A DNA stretch of 64,000 nt from Gemmiger sp. An120 (GTDB taxonomy: Bacteria > Bacillota > Clostridia > Oscillospirales > Ruminococcaceae). The DNA lies in the NCBI RefSeq assembly GCF_002160955.1, contig NZ_NFLN01000002.1, positions 62,001 through 126,000 on the forward strand. The letters are read 5' to 3'. Of the stretch, positions 54,101 through 62,546 are shown in pieces; within the stretch, counting starts at the first letter, position 1; each line of letters begins with the position of its first letter. Under the pieces are notes generated by a model. The model was not told the origin of the DNA. It saw nothing but the letters and a program-made list of their open reading frames with translations, and ran no database searches. The position numbers and the translations under genes were made by a program.

Positions 54101-56730
54101 ATAGCTCGGCGCAGGGCCTTATCTCCCTTATAATTAGGGGGGACCTCCTTGTGGTCGCCCAGAATAGCGTAGTTCTCCAGCGCCCGTGCCATGGCATAGG
54201 CGGTGCGGTAGTTTCGCCAATCTTCCGGGATGGCGTTCAATGCCTGGATGCAGTGGGTGTATTCGTCCTCATCGTTCCACTGCTCCAGCTGCTGGAAGAA
54301 TTCTTCTTCGTTCTGCGGGGTGTAAGGGATATAGTCCATACCCGTCAGCGTCTCGTCCAGCTCGGGGACCTGATCCTCATCGTCCGGTTCCTCCTCGGGC
54401 GGCGTTTTCAGATTCACAGTGCCTGCTTCCCGGCGGAAGGTGTGGAAGCTGGCCCAGGGGATCTCACTGTCCTCGAAGAACTCCTTTGCCATCTGGAGCG
54501 CCGTCCGGATGTCCCAGGCGATGAAATCTACATAGCCGCAAAAAAGACCGGTAGCTCCGCCGATGAGGGTGAGCACCTCCGGTCCGTCCCCGGTGGTGAA
54601 CAATTCCTCCAACTTGTCCCGGAAGTCGAAGATTTTCTCCGTTCCTTCCTCCTCCCGCAAGGTGTCCAGAGGATAGCAGAAGAAGCCTGCCACCGCGCCG
54701 TCGGCATGGAGATTGTCCATGAAGTCATTGTCGGCATTCAGGTATCCGTTGAGGAGTGGCACACACTTGGTGGTACCGGCCATCACATCCAGCCGCCAAT
54801 CGGCATCCGGGTCTTCATTGGGTTTCATTTCGTAGCCAAGATAGCTCTCCAGATAGGCATTGGGATCGGTGGAGAGGTTCGCTCCCTTTTCTTTCAGTTT
54901 GTCGGGCAGTTTGGACAGGAGGATAGAAGGTTCTTCCTTGGGGTTTTCCAACACATCGAAATCGTCAATATACCACATATGGGAGATCTCTCCCAGCACT
55001 TGGTCGGTGAGGGTGGTGAGCATCCACCAGACCCGGCCCTCAGCCTCCCCGAGCATGGGCAGAAGCTTTTCGCAGTAGGCGGAGATGGCGAAGCTGTTTT
55101 CACCCTGTTCCTCCAGCCAGATTTGCACATCATCCCCAGAGATATTCCATCCGTCCTCGGTACGCAAGCCGATGTTCTGGAGGGGCTGACGGCCCACAAG
55201 GATGTTCCAGTGCTCCAGCACCTCTTTGGAGGCGTGCTTCTGGAAGTAGACCAGCTCAAACAGTTTGACCTTGTCACCCTCCGGGGTGAGGATCAGCTCG
55301 TACTTCTCGCCGTTGAAACCCATCTCGAAGGAGATTTCGTCAAACGCCTGGTTCAAAGCCCCTTCCATTTGGGCTACGAGTTCGACGCCGCGGGTGTGGT
55401 CCTTGTCCTCGTCCATCATCTGGCGCAATTCTGCTTCCATCTCGGCAAAGGTTTCCCACCAGTTCTCTGTCCGCTCCCGGAAGCACTCCCAGAACTGCGG
55501 CAGAGAAATACCCTTTTTGCACCGGTCGATAAACTCTTTGGTGTCCTCGTCACCAGGTCGAGCTTCCAATGCCTTTTCAAAATATCGCAGAGACCGGCCT
55601 TCCTGATTCAGATGGTAATAGGAATAGCCCATACGGAAGTTCCAGTAGTAGTCTCCCTCGAAGTATTCCTCATGGGGTTCCAGGAGGGCAATGGCCTTTT
55701 TGAGTGCCTCCCGATCAGAGCGGATCGCCCCCCAGTTGTTGTAGGCCCGGGCCAGTTCGCTGTCCATCTCCGGGGTGCGCTCCTCAGCGGGGATTGCTTC
55801 CAGCGCGTCAATAATCTTCTGCTGGGACTCACCTTTTTCATTCAACTTCTGGCACTGCTTCAAAATATCCATATCCGGGTCCTCCTCGTCCTCATCCGGT
55901 TTCCAGTCTTTGATTTGTTGGAACACGCCGTTCTCATCCCGCTCAAAGGCGCAGGGGGCGGGCGTATGTAGCAGCGCAATGATGTCGGGATCGTCGTTGC
56001 AGATTGTGTTCAGCTTGTAAATCCCGGCATTGTTGGGGTCGTCCATGTACTCGTCGCTCTCATCACCGGCGGTGAAGCGCCAGCCACTGTCCCAGTCGCC
56101 GTCCGGCTTCTCCCGGTAGCAGTAGCCGACCTTGTAGCCCTCCACCGTGATACGGTTGGTGGTAATGCAGCCATCGGCACCCTTCCAGTCAGAGAGTAGA
56201 GGTTTCACATCCTCCGCTTTCACATGGTAGTCCCGGTTGCGGCCAGCAGCCTCGTACAGCTCCTTCCGCAGTGCATCCACATCCCGAGCCATCTCATGGC
56301 TCTCCTCGTCGTCCATCATCTCGCTGAGGTCATATTCCAGTGGGTTCTGGGCAAAATCCGCCAGGGCCTTGTTCATGGCGTCATGCTCCTCTGGCGTGGC
56401 GGTGATGCGGATACGGCGGGAAGGGGTGTTGTACTCATCCAGATCTTGAAGGTTTACACTGCCGCTGACACTGCACTCCAGCAGGATGGCGGCCAGATCA
56501 GTGACCACATCAATAGCGAAGTGAAAATCCATTTCCACACCACTGGAGTGGGTGAACTCCAGGTAATCCACGGTCTGGCGGAAGTTCCAGTTTTGTTTGT
56601 CCAGCCCAATCTTGGCAAATATCTCGCTGAGGGGGATCTCCTCTTTCTTCTGGTCTTCCAAAAATGCCACAAGGTTCAGGCTGTCATCCGAACCTCCGAT
56701 AAAGTTGCCCCAGTATTTTTTGATATACAT
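51133..56730 (-). CDS. Multi-domain (poly)immunity megaprotein
   Basis: Protein of 1,865 residues from ATG 56730 (AGGAGG 8 nt upstream). Domains read in order: Imm51 (about 1-140; MYIKKYWGNFIGGSDDSLN); DUF2185/Imm33 (180-267; VGYCYREKPDGDWDSGWRF); TPR-like helices (287-403); an unassigned block (405-800); further TPR (807-933); DUF4261 (957-1200; FVLLSKAEWDKEQF); an acidic linker; SUFU (1230-1425; LVTMGMGAHRMNVPEELAEY); a block with DDASYHI...YNHMAIYLRW (1440-1610); DUF4253 at the end (1750-1865; NPWEIFAYLPFGNWNECP, ending WYFWWD). Each named domain is known alone as a toxin-immunity protein. One chain carrying at least five suggests broad protection. No signal peptide, so cytosolic. Confidence 0.8.
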   Translation of the reverse strand: MYIKKYWGNFIGGSDDSLNLVAFLEDQKKEEIPLSEIFAKIGLDKQNWNFRQTVDYLEFTHSSGVEMDFHFAIDVVTDLAAILLECSVSGSVNLQDLDEYNTPSRRIRITATPEEHDAMNKALADFAQNPLEYDLSEMMDDEESHEMARDVDALRKELYEAAGRNRDYHVKAEDVKPLLSDWKGADGCITTNRITVEGYKVGYCYREKPDGDWDSGWRFTAGDESDEYMDDPNNAGIYKLNTICNDDPDIIALLHTPAPCAFERDENGVFQQIKDWKPDEDEEDPDMDILKQCQKLNEKGESQQKIIDALEAIPAEERTPEMDSELARAYNNWGAIRSDREALKKAIALLEPHEEYFEGDYYWNFRMGYSYYHLNQEGRSLRYFEKALEARPGDEDTKEFIDRCKKGISLPQFWECFRERTENWWETFAEMEAELRQMMDEDKDHTRGVELVAQMEGALNQAFDEISFEMGFNGEKYELILTPEGDKVKLFELVYFQKHASKEVLEHWNILVGRQPLQNIGLRTEDGWNISGDDVQIWLEEQGENSFAISAYCEKLLPMLGEAEGRVWWMLTTLTDQVLGEISHMWYIDDFDVLENPKEEPSILLSKLPDKLKEKGANLSTDPNAYLESYLGYEMKPNEDPDADWRLDVMAGTTKCVPLLNGYLNADNDFMDNLHADGAVAGFFCYPLDTLREEEGTEKIFDFRDKLEELFTTGDGPEVLTLIGGATGLFCGYVDFIAWDIRTALQMAKEFFEDSEIPWASFHTFRREAGTVNLKTPPEEEPDDEDQVPELDETLTGMDYIPYTPQNEEEFFQQLEQWNDEDEYTHCIQALNAIPEDWRNYRTAYAMARALENYAILGDHKEVPPNYKGDKALRRAIEMLESVQEEGQDKAQWNMRMAYAYQYLYGQEEKAIPYAQRWAELDPEDEDAPAVIQACQEEIAKRAEAEAEDESDHTGVFTGFVLLSKAEWDKEQFIRDMKEKWDIAVDEYDASEEKDDDALVFEVGDILAAVSLNDYPIPGGEAEGNAENNYMWEDAVKVAKEHRAHLMVAVLGKEEDLLEKGKLFTKLVAACCRQEYATGIYTSGVVFEPRFYEGFADMMREDELPIFNWIWFGLWRDENGMNGYTYGLDVFGKDEMEVLGTDAKPSDLRDFLASLVSYVLENDVELHDGETIGFAADDKHTITRSPGVGLPEEQMTLKISWASSDGDPDDDDDDPDGETSEDEETGVPEVYTEEEMEAIEGHIQQYFGDFEHVFHELASPDIHVDICVVHPSGERDYYTLVTMGMGAHRMNVPEELAEYKLERAELAIALPKDWKLKQEDMRDERWYWPIRLLKTLARLPIASDTWLGFGHTMDHEEDFAKDTKLCAAILTGPQGTEEGSEVCTLPGGEEVNFYQVIPLYRDELEYKLAHDADALLDKMNGISFVVEPDRQDAITRGTLSNDDFDGEMDDASYHIESIEEKGLPIDPINAYNHMAIYLRWCMEHDLMGEEFLKEYGEVVKQVKADPASVDLRAFIQNELDGCLFSVLFDQKGRAFAGYYYGEGDSPYYPADVDDNALRFFGPERYHSNEFQDEAYLFIPFDEDYYQAMAKVIEKRFTNWQGQDFDEDTLEPSDTARAIMEYLDCECTYFPSMKDDDPIMAAYGYAKRDSAQEGFVPVLIKADDETLLECLVLNADPKNEADIYEFDFKTVTEYRKKMLSTSVKDGKAVLQELTGQRKEEAEDDDMDWDEEILGEMEGGEPNDRFSSYWDDDTEMTYPLILAKIPVKNPWEIFAYLPFGNWNECPNTPELMAAAKYWFEQYGAVPAAMSHDELEFLLPAPVPKEKAMDTAVELYGFCPDLDQNEDGSIGSLADALWQSSVWYFWWD

Positions 56731-56745
56731 CTGTCGCACCTCCTA

Positions 56746-57096
56746 TTATTCCGGCCACTCATCTCCGTCACAACGGCTGATGAAGTCATAGTGCAGGCTC
56801 TCAAAATAGTCGTTGGGATAGGATTCGCCGTCCTGATGAAGCTCCAAACCATCCAAGTCCATCATTTTATTGATAAAAGCAAGAGTGGTATGGATACCCG
56901 CAATATGTTCGTCCTGAAGCATCTCGGCCAGTACATCTTTCTGCTCCGGGGTCAGTGTGGCGAGAAGATCATTCTTCGCCTTGTTGTCTTCCGTCTTGGG
57001 AAAGCCACCGCCCTTGACACAAAGTGCCGTCATGCTGTCTTTCCGCTCCACAAGGCCGTCAATAAATGCTTTATACAGTACCAGCTCCTTGCTCAT
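56746..57096 (-). CDS. DUF6547-like small protein
   Basis: Protein of 116 residues (GGAGG ahead of ATG 57096). YKAFIDGLVERKDSMTAL, VKGGGFPKTEDN and LTPEQKDVLAEMLQDEHIAGIH recall DUF6547 proteins. It stands 15 bp before the megaprotein start region and is probably cotranscribed with it. Confidence 0.55.
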   Translation of the reverse strand: MSKELVLYKAFIDGLVERKDSMTALCVKGGGFPKTEDNKAKNDLLATLTPEQKDVLAEMLQDEHIAGIHTTLAFINKMMDLDGLELHQDGESYPNDYFESLHYDFISRCDGDEWPE

Positions 57097-57121
57097 AGCA
57101 GATCCTCCATTCCCAAGTGAT

Positions 57122-57970
57122 TTACTTTCGGATCAAGTTCCCGTCATCAATGAAGGCAGCTTCCCGGATGCGCCGGAGGGATTCCGGTTCCAGCAAAAAC
57201 TTCCGCAGGTTCGGGTCCTCAAAGAAGGACATGGGACGCACCTGCGTCGGCCCGGCAACCGCCCACAGCCGCGATGTTGCCAACCGCTCCGCTGTCTGGA
57301 GCGCCTTCTCCCGTTCGCCTAAATAGAGATAGCGGGCGATTGCGTCCCGATAGGAGGAGTCAGCCATGGGCACGCCTTGAATCTCCTCAAAGAGATCTAC
57401 GGCATCCCTGGCGGTTCCGAACATACAGCAGTGGTTATAGAGCTTCCGCCTGGCATCGGGATCGTCTGGCGAGAGTTTCTTATTCTGTTCCACCAGCTTT
57501 GCCCAGAGCTGCTCCTTTGTCTGCGGTTCCTCTGGTTCATGGTAGGGGTAGTTCTTGTCGTTGTCCGCAAAGGGCATAAGGCCCCGTTTGAGGTAGTCCA
57601 TCAGGATGTCACAGAACCGATCCCGCTGGGGGAGGCCGTTCTCAGCCCGGATGCGCGTCTGTTCCTTCGTCAGCGCCTCAATCAGCTCCTGCTCCCGGTG
57701 GAGCCGGATGGCCGCCACCGTCATGGCGATCATGTGTTCATCGCTCACATTGCTGTAATACCACTCCTCCAGCCAGGGAAGGATGGCCAAATCCAAAGCC
57801 AGCGCCTTTTCATAGTCCAGGTTGAAATAGGCGACCTCGGCCTTGACCGCTGCTACCTGATGGGGGTATTTATCGGCAAAGGATTCCAGCGTGTCCAAGG
57901 CTTCTTCTTTGCCATCCATGATCTCATAGCAGACCATACGGACTTTTTTGGGGAGTTTCACGACATCCAT
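57122..57970 (-). CDS. TPR-like helical protein
   Basis: Protein of 282 residues from ATG 57970 (AAGGAGG upstream). Helical repeats throughout: ALDTLESFADKYPHQVAAVKAEVAYFN, DAVDLFEEIQG, YRDAIARYLYLGEREKALQTAERLA. The pattern resembles the TPR stretches inside the neighbouring megaprotein. Function unknown. Confidence 0.6.
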   Translation of the reverse strand: MDVVKLPKKVRMVCYEIMDGKEEALDTLESFADKYPHQVAAVKAEVAYFNLDYEKALALDLAILPWLEEWYYSNVSDEHMIAMTVAAIRLHREQELIEALTKEQTRIRAENGLPQRDRFCDILMDYLKRGLMPFADNDKNYPYHEPEEPQTKEQLWAKLVEQNKKLSPDDPDARRKLYNHCCMFGTARDAVDLFEEIQGVPMADSSYRDAIARYLYLGEREKALQTAERLATSRLWAVAGPTQVRPMSFFEDPNLRKFLLEPESLRRIREAAFIDDGNLIRK

Positions 57971-57983
57971 ATTGACGCCTCCT

Positions 57984-58352
57984 TTATCCTTTTTTCTGTA
58001 AGTAATAGGTTCCACACCGGCCCCACAGCCGGGTGTCCAGGTTCTCTTTTCCGATGTCTGCCACCTGCCGAAAGACCGGCGCACCCCGGATGCAGGCCCC
58101 CACAAAATAGAGGGCCCCGCAGCGGCGGCACCGCATATAGTGGCAGACCGTGTAGTGCCGCTCGGATGCCAACGCAGCGTCGGTCTCCTCCAGCGTGCAG
58201 TCCCCGGCAAACAATTCCATGTTGCCCCGCTGCTCCAGTTCCATGAGCTTCTGGAGGATTTGGTCATACTGGCGGTAGGAGCCGCCGCTGGCCTCCTCCA
58301 TCTGTGCCGCCAGCGGGCCGCAGGAGGGGCAACTGAGATTCTTTTTTTCCAA
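57984..58352 (-). CDS. Zinc-ribbon-like small protein
   Basis: Protein of 122 residues; TTG 58352 start with GGAGGG 8 nt upstream. Two cysteine pairs, CPSCG at the N-terminus and CRRCG near 75, suggest a zinc ribbon. Family not recognised. Confidence 0.55.
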   Translation of the reverse strand: MEKKNLSCPSCGPLAAQMEEASGGSYRQYDQILQKLMELEQRGNMELFAGDCTLEETDAALASERHYTVCHYMRCRRCGALYFVGACIRGAPVFRQVADIGKENLDTRLWGRCGTYYLQKKG

Positions 58353-58367
58353 TGGTATCCCTCCAGT

Positions 58368-59339
58368 CTATCTGTCCATCTCCACCCGGATCATAGGCCG
58401 ATAGAAGTCATAGTCACCGTTCAATTCCTTGTCCTCCTGCACTTCCGGCTTGCAGTGGGGCGAACAGGGCAGGAAACCGAGGAAAATTCCAAGTCCGCCG
58501 CAGATGTTGCACCCGCCGTCGCCTCCGCAGGTGGTAAACTGCTCGGCCTTCACGACCTCCCGCATATAGGGGTCATAGGCGATGGACACTCCGAAGAAGT
58601 TAGGCTCCTCCATATCGAAGGGCTTGTCCTCATCCTCCGGGCTTTCGAAGTGGTGCAGGTGCATGGAGTAGTCCATTCCATCCCCCCAGGGGAACAGGGT
58701 GCGGCACCCGCCGCCGCACAGATAGGCCCACTCGTCCGCCGTAGGCAACGAAAGCCCCTGCTTTTCCAGCCCGGCAAGAAGTTCATCGTAATCAGTGCGG
58801 TTATAGATACAGATCTGAAAGCCCTTTTCCGTCCGCTCAATGCGGGCTGACTGGTGCATAGTAAGGCTGTCAAGGTCGCTCCAGGCAAACTCCCGGAACT
58901 GCTTCAGCCAGTCAGGATGGGCGGTCAATCTGGGATCGTCCATTGTGACCGGCTCCCAGCAAAGTTCCTCCAACTCCCGGCCCACCAGCATAGGACCAAT
59001 GGCTGCCTGCCGGATGGGGGCCATGCTTTCCCGGATCATCTCCTCCGGGTCCTGTTCCATCTCCCATTCCTGGAACAGATAGTCCAGTTCCTCGCGGCTG
59101 TTCTGACTGAGCCCTACGGCGAACCGTTCCCAGCCCAGGGTGATGGTATCACCGGGGACAAAGACGAACTCCCGGCCATCTTTCTCGAATATGCCGGTGG
59201 TACAGTTCTGGCCCCAGCGGTCAAAGGTATGCAGGCCAAGAAAGGTCATATCATAACGAGTAGCCAGGCTTTCCATCAGCGCCTGCTTCTCGGTGGTTTC
59301 CATTTGATTGAATTGGGTGCGAAATAGTCTTTCGTTCAT
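58368..59339 (-). CDS. Protein with a formylglycine-enzyme-like (SUMF1-type) segment
   Basis: Protein of 323 residues (AGGAGG ahead of ATG 59339). Residues about 195-225 (LSLPTADEWAYLCGGGCRTLFPWGDG) match the core of the FGE-sulfatase/C-lectin fold; the N-terminal half is unassigned. A Cys-rich stretch near 270-295 is unusual. No catalytic claim is made. Confidence 0.55.
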   Translation of the reverse strand: MNERLFRTQFNQMETTEKQALMESLATRYDMTFLGLHTFDRWGQNCTTGIFEKDGREFVFVPGDTITLGWERFAVGLSQNSREELDYLFQEWEMEQDPEEMIRESMAPIRQAAIGPMLVGRELEELCWEPVTMDDPRLTAHPDWLKQFREFAWSDLDSLTMHQSARIERTEKGFQICIYNRTDYDELLAGLEKQGLSLPTADEWAYLCGGGCRTLFPWGDGMDYSMHLHHFESPEDEDKPFDMEEPNFFGVSIAYDPYMREVVKAEQFTTCGGDGGCNICGGLGIFLGFLPCSPHCKPEVQEDKELNGDYDFYRPMIRVEMDR

Positions 59340-59350
59340 AGCAAGTCCTC

Positions 59351-59761
59351 CTACAGCCTATCCAGATTCTCCTGTAGATCGCCCTGCATCAAGTGTTGGG
59401 CAATGGCTTGGTTCAGTGCCTTATGGGGGTGATAGGCTGCCTGCCCTACATCGTGGAGGCACTCCGCCATCAATACCTCTGGCGAAATGCCTTCCCGTTT
59501 GGCATAAAGATGGCCGAAGGCATAGCACACAGACTTTAGAAAGTCAAAAATGTAGTCGTGATTTCCGCGCATACTGGGCAGATCATTGAATGAACCCATA
59601 CCACCGTATGCCCGAAGATGATGGGCAACCTCCCGCCGCTGGTTCCTGTCCTGAATGTCCCGCTCCAACCAGTCGATCCAGTTATTGAATTCCGGATGGT
59701 CTGCCTGAAGGATTGAGCGCAGACAGATCAGAGCCTCAGTATAAATATCTGTCTGTTTCAT
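59351..59761 (-). CDS. Uncharacterised small protein of the immunity array
   Basis: Protein of 136 residues (GGGAGG ahead of ATG 59761). Helical, with LERDIQDRNQRREVAHHLRAYGGMGSFNDL as a distinctive segment. No family assigned with certainty. Confidence 0.55.
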   Translation of the reverse strand: MKQTDIYTEALICLRSILQADHPEFNNWIDWLERDIQDRNQRREVAHHLRAYGGMGSFNDLPSMRGNHDYIFDFLKSVCYAFGHLYAKREGISPEVLMAECLHDVGQAAYHPHKALNQAIAQHLMQGDLQENLDRL

Positions 59762-59775
59762 CAGATTCCTCCCAA

Positions 59776-60462
59776 CTATTTTCCGAAATGCTCCAGATAT
59801 AAATCCCGCACAGAATAAGGGCCTACAAGGTTCATTTCCTGCCGGCCATTCCAGGAATACACATGAATTTTGCCCTCGTCCCCAATGTACTGTTGCTCCT
59901 CAAAGGGTGCGGGAAAGGGAAAACTCTCTACCATGCTCCAGTCGATCTTGGGTTTCAGCTCATCAAGCTCCTCGCGCTTGAGCCTTTTGAAGTTAAACAC
60001 CAGTGCAGCACCAATCCCATCGAACAGCAAGTCTGCGTATTCTCTGGGGGTGATACTCTCGCTCACATTGGCGGCATCAATATTGACATCCAGAACCTTG
60101 TTGCCGCAGTTTGTCCAGATTTTATCGGGAGAGAACCAGGTGGTGCGTTCCTCAGAGTCTGCAAAGTCCTCACGGGGATACCATCCGTTTGCGCTGTCCG
60201 GCTTGACGCCTTCCCGAAGCTGCCCGTTGTACGGGGAAAGCGGATAATATCGGTGCCGCACCGGATCAAATCGGCCAAAGGCAATTTTCAGGAGATACTT
60301 GTGCTTTTCACTACGCATGAGCTTATGGGGCTTCACGATATGTTCTTCGATCAAGCTCCAAATGTACTCATCCACGCGGATGGATACGCGGGGGCGGCTG
60401 AATAGTGTGATTTTGTTGGTGTCTGTATCCACATTGAGCCAGACACGATTGATTTCAACCAT
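59776..60462 (-). CDS. Uncharacterised immunity-array protein
   Basis: Protein of 228 residues from ATG 60462 (GAGGA 6 nt upstream). Mixed strand/helix protein beginning MVEINRVWLNVDTDTNKITLF; Trp- and Tyr-rich centre. Family not recognised. The upstream gene overlaps it by 8 nt. Confidence 0.55.
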   Translation of the reverse strand: MVEINRVWLNVDTDTNKITLFSRPRVSIRVDEYIWSLIEEHIVKPHKLMRSEKHKYLLKIAFGRFDPVRHRYYPLSPYNGQLREGVKPDSANGWYPREDFADSEERTTWFSPDKIWTNCGNKVLDVNIDAANVSESITPREYADLLFDGIGAALVFNFKRLKREELDELKPKIDWSMVESFPFPAPFEEQQYIGDEGKIHVYSWNGRQEMNLVGPYSVRDLYLEHFGK

Positions 60463-61192
60463 TGTCATTCCTCGCTTTTCCGAACGCTCCGCTATAAAAT
60501 CGGCTCTCCCAGATGGCCTCAAATTCCGCTTTCTCTATGATGCAGGCGTGGAACTCCTCACCCCAGACATGGGCGTTCAATTCCTCCACGGTGGGGATCG
60601 GCGTGATCTCGATGACACCGTCGTAAAGGTCAGGGATGTTGTGGGTGCGGCCATCTGCAAAAATGTCGATGGAGCGATGGGCCAGCCGCTCATTTTCGGT
60701 ATCCACTTCATAGAGGATGACCGCTGGTTCACCCTCCGGTGCGCCCTCCCAAAAGAGCTTGATGTACTCGATCTTGCCAAGATAAGTCCGCATCGTTTTT
60801 TCATCGGCACAGGCTACTCGGATCATTTTGGCCAGCATCATCAAATCGTCGATGTATTGGGAATACACGCAGAACACATCCTCGTCGGAGTCAAAGTGAA
60901 ACAGATCCTCACCACTATTGTTTTCCTCAAACTCCCGGATCACACCCCGGACCAGCCGTTCCCAGTTTCCGCTGCTGCCGGTCAGTCCCAGCCGGCAGAA
61001 TTCTTCTGTCCGGAACCCGTCACTGATCTTCAGCAGAAGGGAGATGGCATAGGGGTGGTGGGGAATGAGGAAGAATGGCGCGATCTGCTCCGGCTTCACC
61101 CAGATTTTGAAAGGCGGACGCGGATCGGGTATCCAGGGCAGCATCTCCCACTGGTTGTCCGGTCTGTTTCCGTATTGGGAAAAGTCTTTCAT
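60455..61192 (-). CDS. Protein with C-terminal DUF6881-like domain
   Basis: Protein of 245 residues from ATG 61192 (GAGGG upstream). The last ~95 residues (IEYIKLFWEGAPEGEPAVILYEVDTENERLAHRSIDIFADGRTHN) follow the DUF6881 pattern. The N-terminal ~140 residues are unassigned. DUF6881 proteins commonly occur in immunity loci. Confidence 0.6.
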   Translation of the reverse strand: MKDFSQYGNRPDNQWEMLPWIPDPRPPFKIWVKPEQIAPFFLIPHHPYAISLLLKISDGFRTEEFCRLGLTGSSGNWERLVRGVIREFEENNSGEDLFHFDSDEDVFCVYSQYIDDLMMLAKMIRVACADEKTMRTYLGKIEYIKLFWEGAPEGEPAVILYEVDTENERLAHRSIDIFADGRTHNIPDLYDGVIEITPIPTVEELNAHVWGEEFHACIIEKAEFEAIWESRFYSGAFGKARNDNG

Positions 61193-61215
61193 GTAATCCC
61201 TCGCTTCCCGGCACA

Positions 61216-61674
61216 TCAGCAGCCCAGTTGTCCTCCGTTTGCCGGGCAAAAGATCCTGCGGTTCGCCAACAGTTCCTCCAGCTTTTTGGCCAGCGCCTCC
61301 ACAATGGCGTGGCAGGGGTTTTCGTAGCCCACGATCTCCAGCCTTTGCAGCTCGACACAGTGGAGCGTTCCATAGAAGCCCAGCATAAACTCCGTCAATT
61401 CAGCAATCATCTGATAGCCTTCCATGTTGCTCACATCCGTCTGACCTTCTTTTGCGGTCATCAGCCCAATGATCCCTACTGCCACGGTAAAGGCGCCGCA
61501 GCAGGAGTGCTCGGTCTGCATCCCAAGGCCCATGACGGAGAACATTTTCCGGGTCTCCTCGGACAAATTCAGATGGTAATATTCATTGCAGGCCATGAAC
61601 ATCGCCTCGGCGCAGGTCAGTTCCGTGCCGATGTGGTAGTGGTTGACCAGTTCATAGAGTTTCATTGTTGCCAT
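61216..61674 (-). CDS. C_GCAxxG_C_C family (redox-type) protein
   Basis: Protein of 152 residues from ATG 61674 (TTGGAG upstream). The family's pattern is present: TCAEAMFMACNEYY, GLGMQTEHSCCGAFTVAVGIIGLM, FYGTLHCVEL, with conserved Cys residues. These small proteins are thought to bind metal or act in redox chemistry. It is out of place among immunity genes; it overlaps the NADAR gene by 13 nt. Confidence 0.65.
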   Translation of the reverse strand: MATMKLYELVNHYHIGTELTCAEAMFMACNEYYHLNLSEETRKMFSVMGLGMQTEHSCCGAFTVAVGIIGLMTAKEGQTDVSNMEGYQMIAELTEFMLGFYGTLHCVELQRLEIVGYENPCHAIVEALAKKLEELLANRRIFCPANGGQLGC

Positions 61675-62531
61675 ACCATACTCCAATCGCAAAGCATTTC
61701 ATTCTGTGTCACCCGGCGCAGCTCGTCCCGCACTTCCATCAGCGCAAAGCCCAGCAGATTTTGTCCCCGCCACTTCATGGGGTCCTGAGCCTCCGGGGAG
61801 CTGGCCGCGAGGCGGATGCCCCAGATGGCATCATAGGGGCTGGCCTCCACCAGCACGCTGTCCCCGGTGGAAAGGAGAAACTCCCGCAGTTCGCGGTTCT
61901 GGCTGAATTTGTGCCAGTTGCCAAGCAGCACAATGGCGTACTTGAACTTGTCCCATACCTTCTGATCAAAGCCCCGCACCTTGCGGCCCAGGGCCTTGAT
62001 CTGCTTTTGGTCGCTGCATTTCAAAATCTGGTCTCGGATCTCTTTGTCACCAAACAGCTCGGCCTTGGCAGCCATCATATACTGCTCCATGCAGAGGTAG
62101 GAGTCAGCCGTCGTATAGAAGTCCTCCATCCACCACTGGCTGAGGCAGCTTTTTGTCAGCTGGCCGTCCTCGGAAGGCTGATGGCCCCAGAACAGGCACA
62201 GCTCCCGCTTCCGCCCGGCGGCAAACTCCTGATGGAGCCACTGGCGGGTGTACTTGGGCCGGCCCTCCGGCTGCCATGCCTCCACCAGGAAGTCGCCGTG
62301 TACCAGCACTTCACCAGTGTCCTCGTCCTCCCACCAGCCCTTCCAGGTCACCGGTTCGGGAAAGAGGGTGCGGTATTCCGTCCGCTCCTCCGGGGAGAGG
62401 GTGTCCAGCCAATCGCCAAATCGGTCTATGTAATCCTCCCCATAGCCCATGCGCCAGCCAATGGAGTATCGCTCGATCTCCCGGTGGGCCAGCCAGGGGG
62501 GAGGCATTATTTTCTTATCTTGTAGAGCCAT
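61662..62531 (-). CDS. NADAR (YbiA-like) domain protein
   Basis: Protein of 289 residues (AAAGGA ahead of ATG 62531). Residues about 115-280 are a NADAR domain: FWGHQPSEDG, LSQWWMEDFYTTADSYLCMEQYMMAAKA, GRKVRGFDQKVWD, VEASPYDAIWGI, NLLGFALMEVRDEL. NADAR enzymes remove ADP-ribose from guanine in DNA or hydrolyse ADP-ribose-linked N-glycosides, so this could undo damage by ADP-ribosylating toxins. The N-terminal ~110 residues are unassigned. The enzymatic inference is from the family. Confidence 0.85.
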   Translation of the reverse strand: MALQDKKIMPPPWLAHREIERYSIGWRMGYGEDYIDRFGDWLDTLSPEERTEYRTLFPEPVTWKGWWEDEDTGEVLVHGDFLVEAWQPEGRPKYTRQWLHQEFAAGRKRELCLFWGHQPSEDGQLTKSCLSQWWMEDFYTTADSYLCMEQYMMAAKAELFGDKEIRDQILKCSDQKQIKALGRKVRGFDQKVWDKFKYAIVLLGNWHKFSQNRELREFLLSTGDSVLVEASPYDAIWGIRLAASSPEAQDPMKWRGQNLLGFALMEVRDELRRVTQNEMLCDWSMVWQQ

Positions 62532-62546
62532 AGGGTTTGTCCTTTC

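Noticed and set aside
54079-55971. 630-codon plus-strand open frame inside the megaprotein region
   Set aside because: Antisense to the multi-immunity gene in GC-rich DNA. No ribosome binding site, no domain, and the opposite strand has clear family motifs.
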